64,000 nt of DNA, from the NCBI GenBank assembly GCA_036873135.1, contig JAPTYO010000017.1, forward strand, positions 1,364,001 through 1,428,000, read 5' to 3'. The notes under the pieces are model-generated. The model was not told the origin of the DNA, ran no database searches, and saw only the letters and a list, made by a program, of their open reading frames with translations. Of the stretch, positions 23,592 through 35,295 are shown one piece after another; position 1 is the stretch's first letter; the number at the start of each line of letters is the position of its first letter. The position numbers were made by a program, and so were the translations under genes. This DNA comes from Clarkia xantiana subsp. parviflora. Its lineage: Eukaryota > Streptophyta > Magnoliopsida > Myrtales > Onagraceae.

Positions 23592-25336
23592 CAATGATGA
23601 CGTTTCAATCACGGGACTCACACCGAAGGATCTGGAAGCCATAATTGAACAGAAAATGAAGCAATCTAAGATGAAAGGCATGGACGCATTGGCTGAGAAT
23701 GCGTCTCATCATTTCACAGATGAACTTGTTCAAAGTCGTGTTCCAGATGTGCTCTATGGAATCTGAATTGACAAGTATCGAGGGAAAGGATACCCAATCG
23801 AGCACGTGCGGCAGCACGAAGCCTCTCTACTTGGAAGAACTGACAACCCACATCATGTGGCCATGACGTTTTCTCAAACTTTGGCAGGAACGGCAGCGTA
23901 CTGGTTCTTCTCGCTTCCATGCGGGAGTGTAACCTCTTGGCCATATTTGAAGGCAAAGTTCATACAGCGATATATGAGAGAGAGCACGCTCCTAAAGGGA
24001 TCGAACGCATTGAATAACGTACAGCAGCTAAACGAAGAATCGTTGACGGATTACTACATCCTTTCAATCAAAATATCGTTGACATTCAAAGAAATTTGAC
24101 CGAGGGAGAGATAGTTCGAGCCTTTATAAACAACTTGGGTCGTAAAAGATATGCACTCACCGAGAAGATGTCCAAACGTCCTGCTGAGACACTTGAAGAA
24201 TTGGCATCAAGAGTAAAAGAGTTTGTGGACCTGGAAAGATTCAAGCAACAAAAAAAAACTAAGTTGAGTGCTGCCCGTGCAAAGGAAAACAACAACAAGC
24301 CAGCAAAACCACCGCAAGGCAACCAACAAAATTTGCAGTGGCAACCATAGTAGAAATGACCATTTCAATCATACTTCCAAAAGCCCAAAGAGATTAATCT
24401 TGCAGATTGCATTCCTTTGAACGCGCCACTGTCTGTTATCTTGAAAGAGATGAAGGAGACCAAACTGTGGAAAGAGCCTTTCAACTTCCGTAAGGGCCCG
24501 TTGGGAAAATAAGAAAACAAGTGGTGTGAAAACAACGAGGTTTATGGCCACGAAATGGGTAACTATGTAAGTTTAAGATCCCGCATAAAAAATTTCGTGC
24601 TAAGAAGAGAACTGAAGCATTACGTCGACCAAGGCGACAAACGTCCAAAGAAGGCCAACGCAGAGTCGTCAGGAAAAGGAAAGAAAAAGCGAATGATAAC
24701 CAACCTCCTATCAAAAGAGGAGTAATCAATGTCATTCACAGAGGCCCAGCTGCTGGGGGTCACGTGTCTAATTCAAGTGATGTCTACGCATCACAAGTAA
24801 AGACACTTCCTAAATATGGGAAGTGACGCCAACCTGAAGAAGACGACGTTGTCATCCAATTTTCAAGGGAGGACATGAAGCACATTGTCTACCCTCATGA
24901 CGACGCCCTCGTCATTACAATGGACATCGATGGATATGACGTGAAGCACATTCTAGTAGATGGAGGCAGCTCTGCCGATATATTGCATGTTGGAGTGCTT
25001 GAACAATTGGGAAAAACAATAGCAGACCTTACTCCCAGGACCTTCACTTTGGTTAGCTTCGTAGGTGCTGCAACATGTCCCTTGGGAATAATTACATTAG
25101 CACTCATCTTTGGCGAAGGATGGAAAATGCTTAGCGTCAACGTTACCTTCGTGGTGGTGGAAGCTCTAGGAGCATACAATGGAATCTTGGGAAGGACAAC
25201 GATAAACCCTTACGAGATCGTTCCATCCACTGTTCACCAAAAGATGAAGTTCCTAACAAGAAATGGGATTGGCGAAGTACATGGAGATCAGACGACGGCA
25301 CGAAAGTGTTATGTCAACGCATTGAGAAGCAGATAA
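23592..25336 (+). pseudogene. Gag and protease of G3a, right of the nested element
   Basis: Continues the G3a gag after the target duplication (ITGLTPKDLEAI). The gag core lies at about 23760-24350 (HHVAMTFSQTLAGT, WFFSLPCGSVTSW), interrupted by TGA near 23764, a frameshift near 24060 and later stops. The knuckle region is damaged (near 24520-24570). The protease segment 24875-25336 is open and carries HIVYPHDDALVIT, LVDGGSSADIL and a C-terminal TINPYEIVPSTVHQ. Its sequence is 85-90% like the G3b copy by eye. No RT follows. Confidence 0.8.
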
Positions 25337-25339
25337 CAT

Positions 25340-26047
25340 GTCGCCATAGCAATAGTCGACCCTTATAAGAAGAGAAGATTGAACTCTGAGTCCGGTTTTG
25401 AAGAAAGTAAGGAGTAAGTTTTAACCCTTGTAAGTCTGCCAGAAAGATTATGCTTCCCAGCATGGCAAAGTGTTTGGGACATCAAGCAGGGACAGAATGA
25501 CCCAATAATGAGTTAATTCAGAAGGTTTGCTTACAACGCCGCTTTGGTTAGAGCAACGAAGGGAGATGTGATCAACACATTCTTCTTACACATGAATGCT
25601 CCATCTTTCCTCCTTTTCAGAAGAATCTGTGGATGGCAAACCACTGATACAATGGCAGACTTAAAAGAAAAGTTGTAAAATGCAATCGCATGTGAACGAG
25701 AGCTGGGATGGGGTACACCTTTCAGCCAGGAAGGGGAAGTTCAAGCCGATAAGTGACCAAACGGAGGAACGGTCATAAAAAACGATTACATTTTCACTCC
25801 TCTAAACACAGAGGTTGAAGAAATATACGTTTGCCTCCTAGAGAACAAGCTTAACTCACCACTCGAGCCAAAGACAGCTTTTCTAGGCAAGGATATTGAT
25901 GAGTGGTGCAAACACCACAAGACATGGGGGCACAGCACTAATGATTGCCTATCTCTAAGATTGGAGATTGAAGAGATCATCGCGCTAGGCGCACTGAAGA
26001 GTTATGTGGCGCACAGCCACCCTGCTCTGCCATCAAGCCAACCATGA
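25340..26047 (+). pseudogene. Second gag-like segment of G3a with a zinc knuckle
   Basis: Where RT would be expected, broken frames resemble a gag C-terminal half instead: a segment like FLHMNAPSFLLFR, then ADLKEKL, then a knuckle C-x2-H-x4-H-x4-C within WCKHHKTWGHSTNDC (near 25900-25945), followed by LRLEIEEI. It is not a copy of the first knuckle region at the nucleotide level. It could be a captured gag piece of a related element or the outcome of a deletion fusing two elements. Confidence 0.5.
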
Positions 26048-27540
26048 AGGCGACAAACATATTATCTATCCCTTTATCTCCACTTATGCTTATTTACTCT
26101 AAGTCTTTTTAGATTTAAAGCGGTACTACTCTAGTGTAGTTTACGCTTGTTAGCTCTACTACGTTTCAGAAGGAGAGATCCGTTGACGCCTTCTTGCATC
26201 TCGTTGTACATATACCAAGAACCTAATGAAATCAATCTGCTTTCGTATGTACATTACTATGTTATACATACTACTTTGGAATTACGCAAAGTAGTAAACT
26301 ACGCGCATATTACTCGCACCAACAATACAAGCTATCGCGCTATATGCAAACAATCGACTTATATTATACAACATCGACATATCTATTATCGACATCAACA
26401 ACGAGCACACAAACGCTCTCTATCTACAATGACGACTAACTCTAAATAACGTCGACAACACACTACATCTTGAGTTCAAACCAAGATTATCTACAAGTGA
26501 CATGCTGCGACATCCTCCTTGTGAGGGCAACCCCCATGTTGACAACTAAAAAATGGCATGCTGCGATATCCTCTTGTTAGAGGCAAATCCTCATGTTCAT
26601 AGCCATTCCCTGATTTTAAAACAGGATGCGACAACATTCAAAGGGACTGATTACCCCGACATGGCGGGTGTCCTTTTGTTAGACGACAACCCCATACTGC
26701 TACGAAGTATGCTTCCCCAACGCGGGTTGATACAACATGGAGGATGTCCTCTTGTTAGACGACAACCCCATCCTACTAAAAAGTATGCTTCCCCAACGCG
26801 GGTTGATATGTCATGGCACGACATCCTCTCTATAGAGGGCAACCTCATGCTATTACAAAGTATGCTTCCCCATCGCGGGTTGATACATGCTAGCAGGAGC
26901 GCACCCTGTCTCCAAAACTCACCAAACTTACAAGTTGAGTCTTGTACAACGCTATTTTGCCCGTGAGCATATAATGGAATAAAACACACCAAATGCAGCA
27001 AGTAGTGTCTTGCCACAACGTCGCCTTGGAGTGGACCAAGAGATGGGAAAAATTGCAAGTCGTTCTAAAGCGGTCTTGTGCAACCCTTCGGACTAACCAC
27101 GGAGAGGTGCAGTAGCATCGCAGGGTAAGTACGGAAATAGCCATGGAAAGCCTTGCAACAACATCACGCGGGGTGTGCCCAACTAACAGATGGAAAAACG
27201 CATAGCATAGAGCAAGTAGCGTCTTGCGACAACGTCGCCTTGAAATGGTTCAAGAGACTGTAAAAACTACAAGGCGTATTGATACGACCTCTGTTCCGCC
27301 CCTTGGTTTAACCAAGTGGAGGCGTAGTAGCATTGCAAAGTAAGTACGGGTCTAGCCATGGAAAGCTTTGCAACAACGTCACGCGGGGCGTGCCCAACTG
27401 ACGGATGGAAAAACGCATAGTATAGAACAAGTAGCGTCTTGTCACAACATCGCCTTAGAGCGGAACTAAGAGAGGGTATAAACTAATGGCTCGCCTCGCC
27501 AAGACGACTCTACTATATGCCAAGTGCTAGTGCCAAGTGC
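26048..27540. repeat. G3a non-coding region with two tandem repeat families
   Basis: From about 26500 to 26890 there are four or five imperfect ~100-bp units ending GTATGCTTCCCCAACGCGGG, each with a stem-loop such as CCTC-CTTGT-GAGG, CCTCT-TGTT-AGAGG or CCTCT-CTAT-AGAGG followed by GCAACC. From about 26998 to 27480 there are two units of ~230 bp (AGCAAGTAGCGTCTTG...GGGGTGTGCCCAACT...). 26048-26500 is AT-rich with no frame I can support. Confidence 0.65.
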
Positions 27541-27964
27541 CCTCGTGCCAAGTACCAGCGCCGAGTGCAATGCTATCACATGATCTTGCGTGTTACTATC
27601 TATAAACACGGTAAGTACTCGCTACACTTATTACGCCATTCCTTGGATTTAAAACAAGATGGGCACTCATGAAACTTAGCGACGCACGTCCTGCGGTCAC
27701 AGCTACGGATGTTATATCCACTACAACAAGGAGATTAATCCTATCATGCAAGTCCAATGTATACAGACGACTACGATAACACAAGGTATGAAATACTACT
27801 AACAAGTTATCATGCATTTCTACTACGATCATGACAGGTCTAGATGACAAAATTCCAAGCAAGCAGAATATAAACAAAGGTTCAAGGGTCAAATCCCAGA
27901 GCAACCCCAACCCAAAACACGGGAAGTAAAATATATGTACAAGAGTTTGATATACTCCTGAAAA
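27541..27964. other. G3a non-coding segment beside the antisense ORF
   Basis: Starts with short repeats of the form GTGCCAAGTGC/CGAGTGC near 27510-27560, then unremarkable sequence. No gene seen. Confidence 0.4.
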
Positions 27965-30381
27965 TCAACCTGACGCCACTCGTGAGGTGTCATCATCTCC
28001 AGCTTGCCCGGGGGCAACCTCCATGATCTCAGCAGAGGTGATAACAAGGTCGATACCATCATCATCACAAAACAACATCTCATAATTGGCCTCCTCAAGT
28101 GCCAAACGACGCAAAGCGTTAACATGTCCAACAATATAATTCGCGTAAGGACCAAACTTGTCAAAAGGGAAGTCAGGGGCAAGAATACTCACCCTATCCT
28201 CTGCAAATTCTCCCATCAGCTTATCAGACTTCATCCTGGCGGCTGCATCGACCGCACTAACAAAGGCAGGAGTAGTTGGATACTCAGCAAGTCCTTCCTC
28301 CTTGCCAGCCTATTAGCCTTCCTCGCGTGCAGCACGCAGCGCTATCTCATGCGCGTTAACATCCTCTGTTATCTTCTTCTCAAGAGCAACGACCTCTGCC
28401 TCAAGCTCGTCAAGTCGAGCCTGATGAGAGTTATATTGAGCCTCAAAATCCGCGGCCTTTGAGATAAGAGTGCGCACCCTCTCTTTGGATTAAGCAAGCT
28501 CACGACGAACGGCGTCGCACTTTTCAACGGCAGCCCGTTTCTCGCTCGTAAGCTCCATCGCGAAGGACGGCATGTTCACCATGTCGGCAACAGCCTGAGA
28601 ACAACGCAAAAACAAACAAGGCATAAATGTGTCATAACAATGTATGCATTCATACAAATAATGAAAAAGAGAAGATTGATTCTCACGAGAGCGGATCGAG
28701 TCAAGGCACGCTCAACATAGGCTTGCGCCTCTTCATCAGACGACGGTCGAATAGGTCGATCGTCAGGAGGGACACACCTTTGCAGCACTCAGACGCCTAC
28801 ATCTGGAATGCTAAGTTTGGAATCATTTGCAAATCGAGGACAACCGGTAGCAAAAGGCGTCCAATCACTACCAAAAATGTCGCCCTCGAGAGGAAGAATC
28901 AAGTCAGCACGCCCAAGCGCTGAGAGTGCTGGCAAACAACAATAGTGATATGGAAACAACAATCAAAATATTGCAAGGATAGCAAAAGAAACAAGCACGC
29001 GATACATACCTCGACGAGGAGTACGCTCCTCCACGAGCCGGTCCCTCGACCGGGGGGCAGAAGGTGCCTCTGTACGACCTTCCACTCCTTTTCCTTTTCC
29101 GCAAGAAGGAGTTTGGCTTGTCTCACCAACCTTAGCGCGCTTAGGTTCACTCGAGGCACACGCCACCGCGTCGGATCTCTTAGCAGATATGCCGGATTTC
29201 GGAGCAGGAACAACGCGCTCAGTTACGAGAGTCGGACGACCTGCAAACAAAATCAAGTTAAGAATAACAACACGGAAGAGTAGTAAGTCAAAGGAAAATC
29301 ACAATGAAACATATTAGTCATCAATACCTTGTCGCGGCCATGACCGGAAGCCTTAGGAGCGGGAGGAGCAGGAGACGACACGACCTTCTTGGTAGAAGAG
29401 ATAACACGAGCAGGATCCGTCTGCAAGGACGAGCTCTTTCCATCAAACCAACCTACATCACAACATAATATGAAATTATAAAGGCTTTCAGCATACCGAA
29501 TCCTCAGAAGAAAGCACATGAATCCCGACATCAATCAACTCCTGATCTAATGCACGCAACAAACACTGACAAGTGCGAGCCTGCTGACACTGATATATGT
29601 GCTTCAAAACCTTCTTGTCTGCAGAAGAGAGCTCAGAGAAGGTGGGGGCAGGATCAACCTCCATAACATGTGTTGTATCCCAAGTAGTGCCAACATTACA
29701 CACAAATAAGTATTGATGTAGCCAATGAGAGACAGAACGGTCAGCCTTCGCAGCAAGCCGGAAATCACTATCCCACTCTGCGTCTCCAAGCCCAAGTGTG
29801 GAGAACCCCTTCTCTTGTAAACAAGGCCAACGCATATTCATGCCACACAACCCTGTTACGTCCGGACGCAGAAGTTGGTAGAAACAATGGAAGATAACCG
29901 TAGAGTAATGCCACGACTGCTGCTGAAACAATACTCGGAAACAAGTCCACACACGGAGCCCAGCAGGCGCAAGATCCAAGGGTGAGATCTGATAAAATTG
30001 GCAGAGATCAACCAAGTCTGGACAATAAGGAAAGCGCAAGCCTTCCCGAATTTGCCCCAAGTAAACAACAGACAAGTCGTCAGGAGGCACCGTGGGTTGT
30101 CCTGGGGTAACTCCCGGAAGTACGTCGTAAGGGAACACAGCTTCCAAGTATGGACAGAGTCCGGAGGAAGATGCGTACAACATATATCGCTCTTCATTTA
30201 TTCGGTTGTTACAAAAGTACTGAGTCACCTCTGTCGTCTCTATCTCGGCTGCAGACTCCAGGGTGTGATCAGTGTCAGCTCCTAACTCGCTATCCAAATA
30301 CGCTATCAAATCGGCCTCTGACTCGTCACCGGTATCTGAATATAAAGTAACGCACGGGGTAAGAATGGGAGACTTACTCAT
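27965..30381 (-). pseudogene. Antisense ORF of G3a, multi-exon, decayed
   Basis: A minus-strand counterpart of the G1/G2 antisense ORF. The longest block (30381-29497) contains LRFPYCPDLVDLCQFY, then LRVWTCFRVLFQQQSWHYS, aligning with the FPFCGN...IRVWNAFQ part of the other copies. Further blocks bounded by GT/AG signals lie at about 29452-29338, 29240-29010 (RVVPAPKSG...), 28920-28687 (LILPLEGDIFGSDWTPFATG) and 28594-27965. The last is a Glu/Ala/Lys-rich coiled-coil segment, again as in G1/G2. There are stops in the last two blocks, the first candidate intron is only 44 nt, and block phases do not all agree, so it is probably not functional. Function in the family unknown. Confidence 0.65.
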
Positions 30382-32451
30382 AGCAACTATCTCAGATCAG
30401 CTGCAAGCGTGAACTCAAGAAAACTGTCTTAACAACCTAACCTGCAAAAGCAGATAACAACTTGATCAACGCGCGCGTATGCGACAGCCACCTATGTGAA
30501 CACTAAGCAACTAACACTCTCCACATGGAGACAACCACATATCTATAGACTTGTTAGTCTCTATACCTCACATAGCGAACATCCCCTTTGGGGGGCAACT
30601 CTATGTCGACATGGGCCTCGTTCGGACACCTAAGTTCATTATGTGATCTACGCCTTTGCTTAAGGTAACGAGTGCAAATATGAACATGGCACTAACTTTT
30701 ATACTTGCATGTCTCTTCTAATTAATGCAGGTCTACAACATGTATATTGGCATATAAGAAAAAATCTAAGTGTTCAAGTGGTTACAACATACGCGCTAAA
30801 TGCGCGCGTATCAAGCACGTACATGACAAGTGACGCGCTTACATAATGCTACACCATTTCTTAATGACTAAAATATATGCCTTAGCATGCTTGGGAAATT
30901 CTAAGTGTTCAAGATACAATATCACGCACGTTACGATCATGCATGCAGCAAGCGACGCGCGCAATGAACACGCGTGTAGTAATCACGTCCACGACGTGTG
31001 TTCTTATTAGTTAAGAGAAGATCAAAATCAAATTCTCCAATCATGTTTATGATAACAAACGTCGACTATCAATGAATATTTTCTAAGTTTTCTACCATGT
31101 CAGCAGTCGACAGATAACAAGCGTCGACTATCAATGAATATTTTCTAAGTGTTCCACCATGTCAGTAGTCGACTGATAGCAAGCGACAATTATCAAGAAA
31201 TATTTTCTAAGTGTTTCACCATGATAGCAGACGACATATGACAAGTAGTAAGCATCGACTATCAAGAAACATTCTCTAAGTGTTTCATCATGAAGGAGAT
31301 AACAATGATCAACTATCAACAATCAACATCAAGCGTGTTCGAACACTACCTACATCATGGTGCAACATGTCGACAAGATCACCATACATGAGGGGATTAT
31401 TACTACTTGAAATTACATTTATAAATGTTCAGCACTTACCCAAAATTTTGGCTGATTTGTGGAACTAACCTCTTGTAGGAATTTTATCCAACACCTTGTG
31501 GCATTCTAGAGTAATCAATTTTAAGAGACAATCAAGATCAAATTGGACCTAAGAAAGGTTGCAAATGGTTTAGCCATACCCAAAATTGAACTCACCACCT
31601 CAAGACGGTCGGACCACCGTGAAAAACACCACCAAGGGTCGCCGGAAAATTCAGCCGCCGCCGTGTGATGCACGCGCCACCGCCCCCAGCCACGCGCCGC
31701 CGTCCATGCTGCCGTGTGCTGCGCCGTGGCCTCCTCTTCCCACCGCCGGTGACCTCTCCTTGAAAAGTGTAATGGTTGCCGGCCAAATAAAATGACTTGA
31801 TGCTTGAACTTACCACATCAAAGTTTCTTCTCCTTCAAGAAATAAGAGTGATCCTAAAAACTATTAAGTGTGGAGGTTTATGGATCAATATTGTCTCTCC
31901 TATTCCACTAATAGTGTTTGTTCCTATGGGTAATCCTTGATCCCTCTCTATTTTCTACAAGTCCTTAGTAGCATGACTAAGTGTTTTTACATCCTTGTTA
32001 CAACACACATCATTTTTAGACTCGACATGTGCAATCATGCTCGTATGTTATACATCCATGATTTATTTATCTTAATACATGATCCATGTTTTCATCATCA
32101 CATAATCGATTGCATGATTTTATTATCAATAACATGTCATTGCATCATGTACATCATTATTTCCGCACTCGTCACACGCATGTCGGGTACGTCCATTACT
32201 AACGCATTCGTGATTAGTACATTCTTATGCATGTCGACATCCATGAACATGATTGCATATATTTACAATTCGTCACATATGTCTTTTGTATATACGCATA
32301 TCTGTTACGCTAATCCTGTCAGCAGATATCAAAATACTCGCCAAGAAAAATAAAGTTAGGCGAAATCAAGGCCCGCGTGCCCAACCGACAATAAATCAAC
32401 GTCTGAGGTCAGTATCAGACCCAAATTGGACATGTATCCTATCTTAAAATA
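30382..32451. other. G3a 3' non-coding region
   Basis: Holds a stem-loop ATCCCC-TTT-GGGG near 30589 flanked by the same words as a unit at 26508. About four imperfect ~70-bp units based on GTCGACTATCAA...TATTTTCTAAGTGTT lie at 31053-31300. A GC-rich patch occurs at about 31600-31770, and a C/A/T-skewed stretch rich in CATG and CATC at 31980-32300. No gene supported. Confidence 0.55.
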
Positions 32452-32492
32452 GAGTCAAGTAAGGGTCAAGCCATTACTTGACTCGGGGCAAG
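32452..32492 (+). promoter_or_regulatory. Pre-PPT hairpin (33 nt) and polypurine tract of G3a
   Basis: Perfect 11-bp arms GAGTCAAGTAA and TTACTTGACTC at 32452-32484, followed at once by the purine tract GGGGCAAG (32485-32492) and the 3' LTR. Confidence 0.8.
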
Positions 32493-33115
32493 TGATGGAT
32501 ATATGCCCAATTCGGGTTCATATTTACATTCCAGATTTCGTAAAGACGTCAAAATCACATAAATAGACAAAAACACGCTCTCGAGGTTTAAAGCGGCCCG
32601 AACGCGCGACACACGCGTCCGGACCGGACCTCCGGATTGCCCTAGACACCCGGATCGCGCCGGGATCGTCCGAACCCGACGTGATCCGAGTCGTCTTCTG
32701 CAGCGCGCGTGTTCCATTTGTGTCCTCACACCAAGTTAGAGTTTTCTAATAGCCAATCTTGATCAAACCAGACGACGTTTCACACTATTCTTTAAACCGG
32801 CGTCGAACCGCACAAAAACTGGGATCGGTTCTAAGGTTGCCTATAAATAGGGACATAGGCTACCCATTTGATACTTTACATTCACTGGAGATTGGCTTAG
32901 AAGCTCTGACTTCTCTCGAGCTTACTTTCTCTAGAATTCTCATTTAAGCATCGGAGAGGGCTCAACCGGCACCACCCCCTCCGTGCTGGTTACTGCCCCT
33001 ATGTGCAGGTTCGGACGACGAGCGTGAAGTCAGGAGCGCATGTTGAAGGACCGAATACAGCGATCAAGTTGAAGATTCGCCGAGTCCGTTACGTCAAGCG
33101 GGTTCGGACGAAACA
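32493..33115 (+). repeat. 3' LTR of G3a (623 bp)
   Basis: Begins TGATGGATATATGCC and ends GGACGAAACA. TATA box CCTATAAATAGGG near 32840; GCATCGGAGAGGG near 32948; hairpin ACCGGCAC...GTGCTGGT at 32965-32990. The right flank starts ATTCA. Confidence 0.85.
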
Positions 33116-34033
33116 ATTCATATAAGATTATATGTAAGTGGACCCATACTATATTTAAATACACACTTATATCTTTTAATTTACTACAGAAAATTTTCAA
33201 ACTTGTGTTAAAAAAGGTTGTAAAGAGAACGACACTAAGGGGTCTCAGATTGTAATATGATGTAAACATTAGTACTAAACCATGTAACAAAATGTAGCTA
33301 TTCAACACACTTCAATTCATTAAGTAGGGGGTTTGGAATTCAAACCGTGCTAGAGCCTCGAAAATAGAAAAAAAAAATTCATAATCAGCATTTTACAAGT
33401 TACAAGACGCCTGATCCGGTGCGATGATGATTATTATTGAATCTGACATCTAGAACTTTCCGTGGAAAAAAATATATTCAGTTCTATAATAGACATACTA
33501 ATGCGTAGGAATTTGTAAGTATATTATGAATGGAAAATTAGAGTAAAAAGTAGAGACATTTAAAATATTTATATATATATTTCACTTAACCACGTTTCTT
33601 TATAATTACAACGTGGGTGGAGAAATAAAACCAAAAAAATAATATTTATTGTAATATGAAAAAAATGATAATAAATTTAAAAATATCGCCAAAACATATA
33701 GTAATGCAATCATTAATTAGTGTGCGTATCAAATAAAATACACAGACTATATGCATTATGCAAGTTAATTAAATTTTAAGAATGTGTACTTCAATAAAAA
33801 TACATAATAAGTAAAATTATTTTTAAACATTATTTAGAGAATATATACGATGGGAGTAATGGAATAAATTGATTGAATTTCAATTTAACTTTGAAATCAA
33901 TTTAAAAATTCAGTTTAGATTAATTAAAAGTGTCTTTAAGAAAAATATGAAGAAATTAAATATATACCTTCTTTCTAACCTTTTTTTTTCCGAAATAACT
34001 TCTAACTAGGAATGCATTAACGTATAGGTGTTA
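33116..34033. other. AT-rich intergenic DNA
   Basis: No open frame of note and no clear repeat until the MITE. Presumed host sequence between G3a and the MITE. Confidence 0.5.
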
Positions 34034-34451
34034 GAGCATCCACAGTGGTTTTACATAAATTGTATTCTTTAAAGTTGCCACGTAGACATTTATGTACACT
34101 TTAAGTAATACGTAAAGTTAAGACACACGTAAAATATATTTTCTCTGCAATCGTATTACTTAAACATATTCCTTAAATATATTTTATTATTAAATTTTTC
34201 CAACAACCACCAATAAGATGTTACCATTAATTATAAAATGAATTAATTTATAATAAAAAATTGGTTACTTAATACATAGTGCATTACTTAAATTTAAGGA
34301 ATGCTTTATGTAAAAACATAAATTTACGTGTGGGTCCCATCTTTAAGGAATGCTATGTAAAACCACTGTAGATAGTTTTTGTTGCTTTACTTAAATAAAG
34401 ATGTAGGACCCACGTTTACGTAATCTTTACGCAATGCCACTGTGGATGCTC
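34034..34451. mobile_element. MITE, PIF/Harbinger (Tourist)-like, 418 bp, TSD TTA
   Basis: Terminal inverted repeats GAGCATCCACAGTGG / CCACTGTGGATGCTC, flanked by TTA at 34031-34033 and 34452-34454. Interior AT-rich without coding capacity. The 3-bp TTA target and GAGCATC-type ends are as in plant Tourist-like MITEs. An 18-bp sequence ATTAACGTATAGGTGTTA directly precedes it and recurs with one mismatch at 34460-34477. Confidence 0.8.
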
Positions 34452-34454
34452 TTA

Positions 34455-35295
34455 GAGACATTAAAGTATAGGTGTTAGAACCATTACGCAATCTTAAACA
34501 ATTAACTTTTGAGTTAAATGGTTTGTTAAAAATATTTAGTCAAACAAATTAATTGTAATATGGCAAAAAAAATAAATAAATAAATAAATTGTACCGCTTA
34601 GTAAAATTTCATCATTTTAAAAATAATTAATCACATCGAATTAAATATAAGTGACTAAATAAAAAATATTTAAACCATTTAATAACATTTTAAAACACAT
34701 GTGCTCAAATAACAATGCTAAAAATCACGTGTTTTGATAACTAATTTACTTATAAACCATATAATAACTATATAATCACATTGCACAAACATAAATAACT
34801 AATTTACTTATAAACCCTAATATGCTTTGATCTAAAGAAATATAATTATTCTTAATTAAATTAGGTAATAACATGTGCCACAAGCCCACAACTGACAATT
34901 AATCTGAGGTTTAAAAGCAACTTTACAGTTTCTGACCCCAAATATGTACTATTGTGTGTCACGTGACACAACTAATGATCTTTAAACATAGTATATTGAC
35001 CATGTTATTATACATTAATATTGTATTATTTTAATGTCTATAAATTTTTATTTTACTTTTCTTTAATAAAATATAATATTATATATTATTGAATATCGTA
35101 ATTAAAGAGTCGTAATTTTTTTACAGTTCTATAGGGTATAGTACTATAGGGTATGACCGATTTTCTATATATAAATTAATATCATATATTTCTAATATAA
35201 TTACAGTATTCTAATACATGCATGTTTATTCTTGAAAGGTAACTCTAATGCATGCAATACATGCAACACACGTGGTCCTTCTTTCTCTCGTATTG
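34455..35295. other. AT-rich DNA downstream of the MYB gene
   Basis: No frame supported. It includes the presumed 3' untranslated region of the minus-strand MYB gene next to 35296, but no transcript end can be assigned. Confidence 0.5.

Larger units (their letters stand above)
19350..33115 (+). mobile_element. Non-autonomous Ty3/Gypsy element G3a (gag, protease, antisense ORF; no RT or IN)
   Basis: Plus-strand element. It has a 5'-truncated 5' LTR (19350-19611), gag and protease remnants interrupted by the nested element G3b (20087-23586), a second gag-like segment (25340-26047), repeat-rich non-coding DNA, an antisense ORF (27965-30381), more non-coding DNA, a PPT with hairpin and an intact 3' LTR (32493-33115). 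No RT, RNase H or integrase motif was seen, which makes it non-autonomous. The gag/PR protein is related to but clearly different from G2. The loss of the LTR's left part coincides with the Copia-B junction. Confidence 0.75.

Noticed and set aside
26147..26449. 100-codon frame in G3a as a small gene
   Set aside because: No family resemblance, no conserved counterpart, in decayed retrotransposon interior.
31586..31816. GC-rich patch with short frames in G3a, possible captured host exon
   Set aside because: Only about 170 bp, Pro/Ala-rich low complexity, with no splice-consistent continuation recognised.
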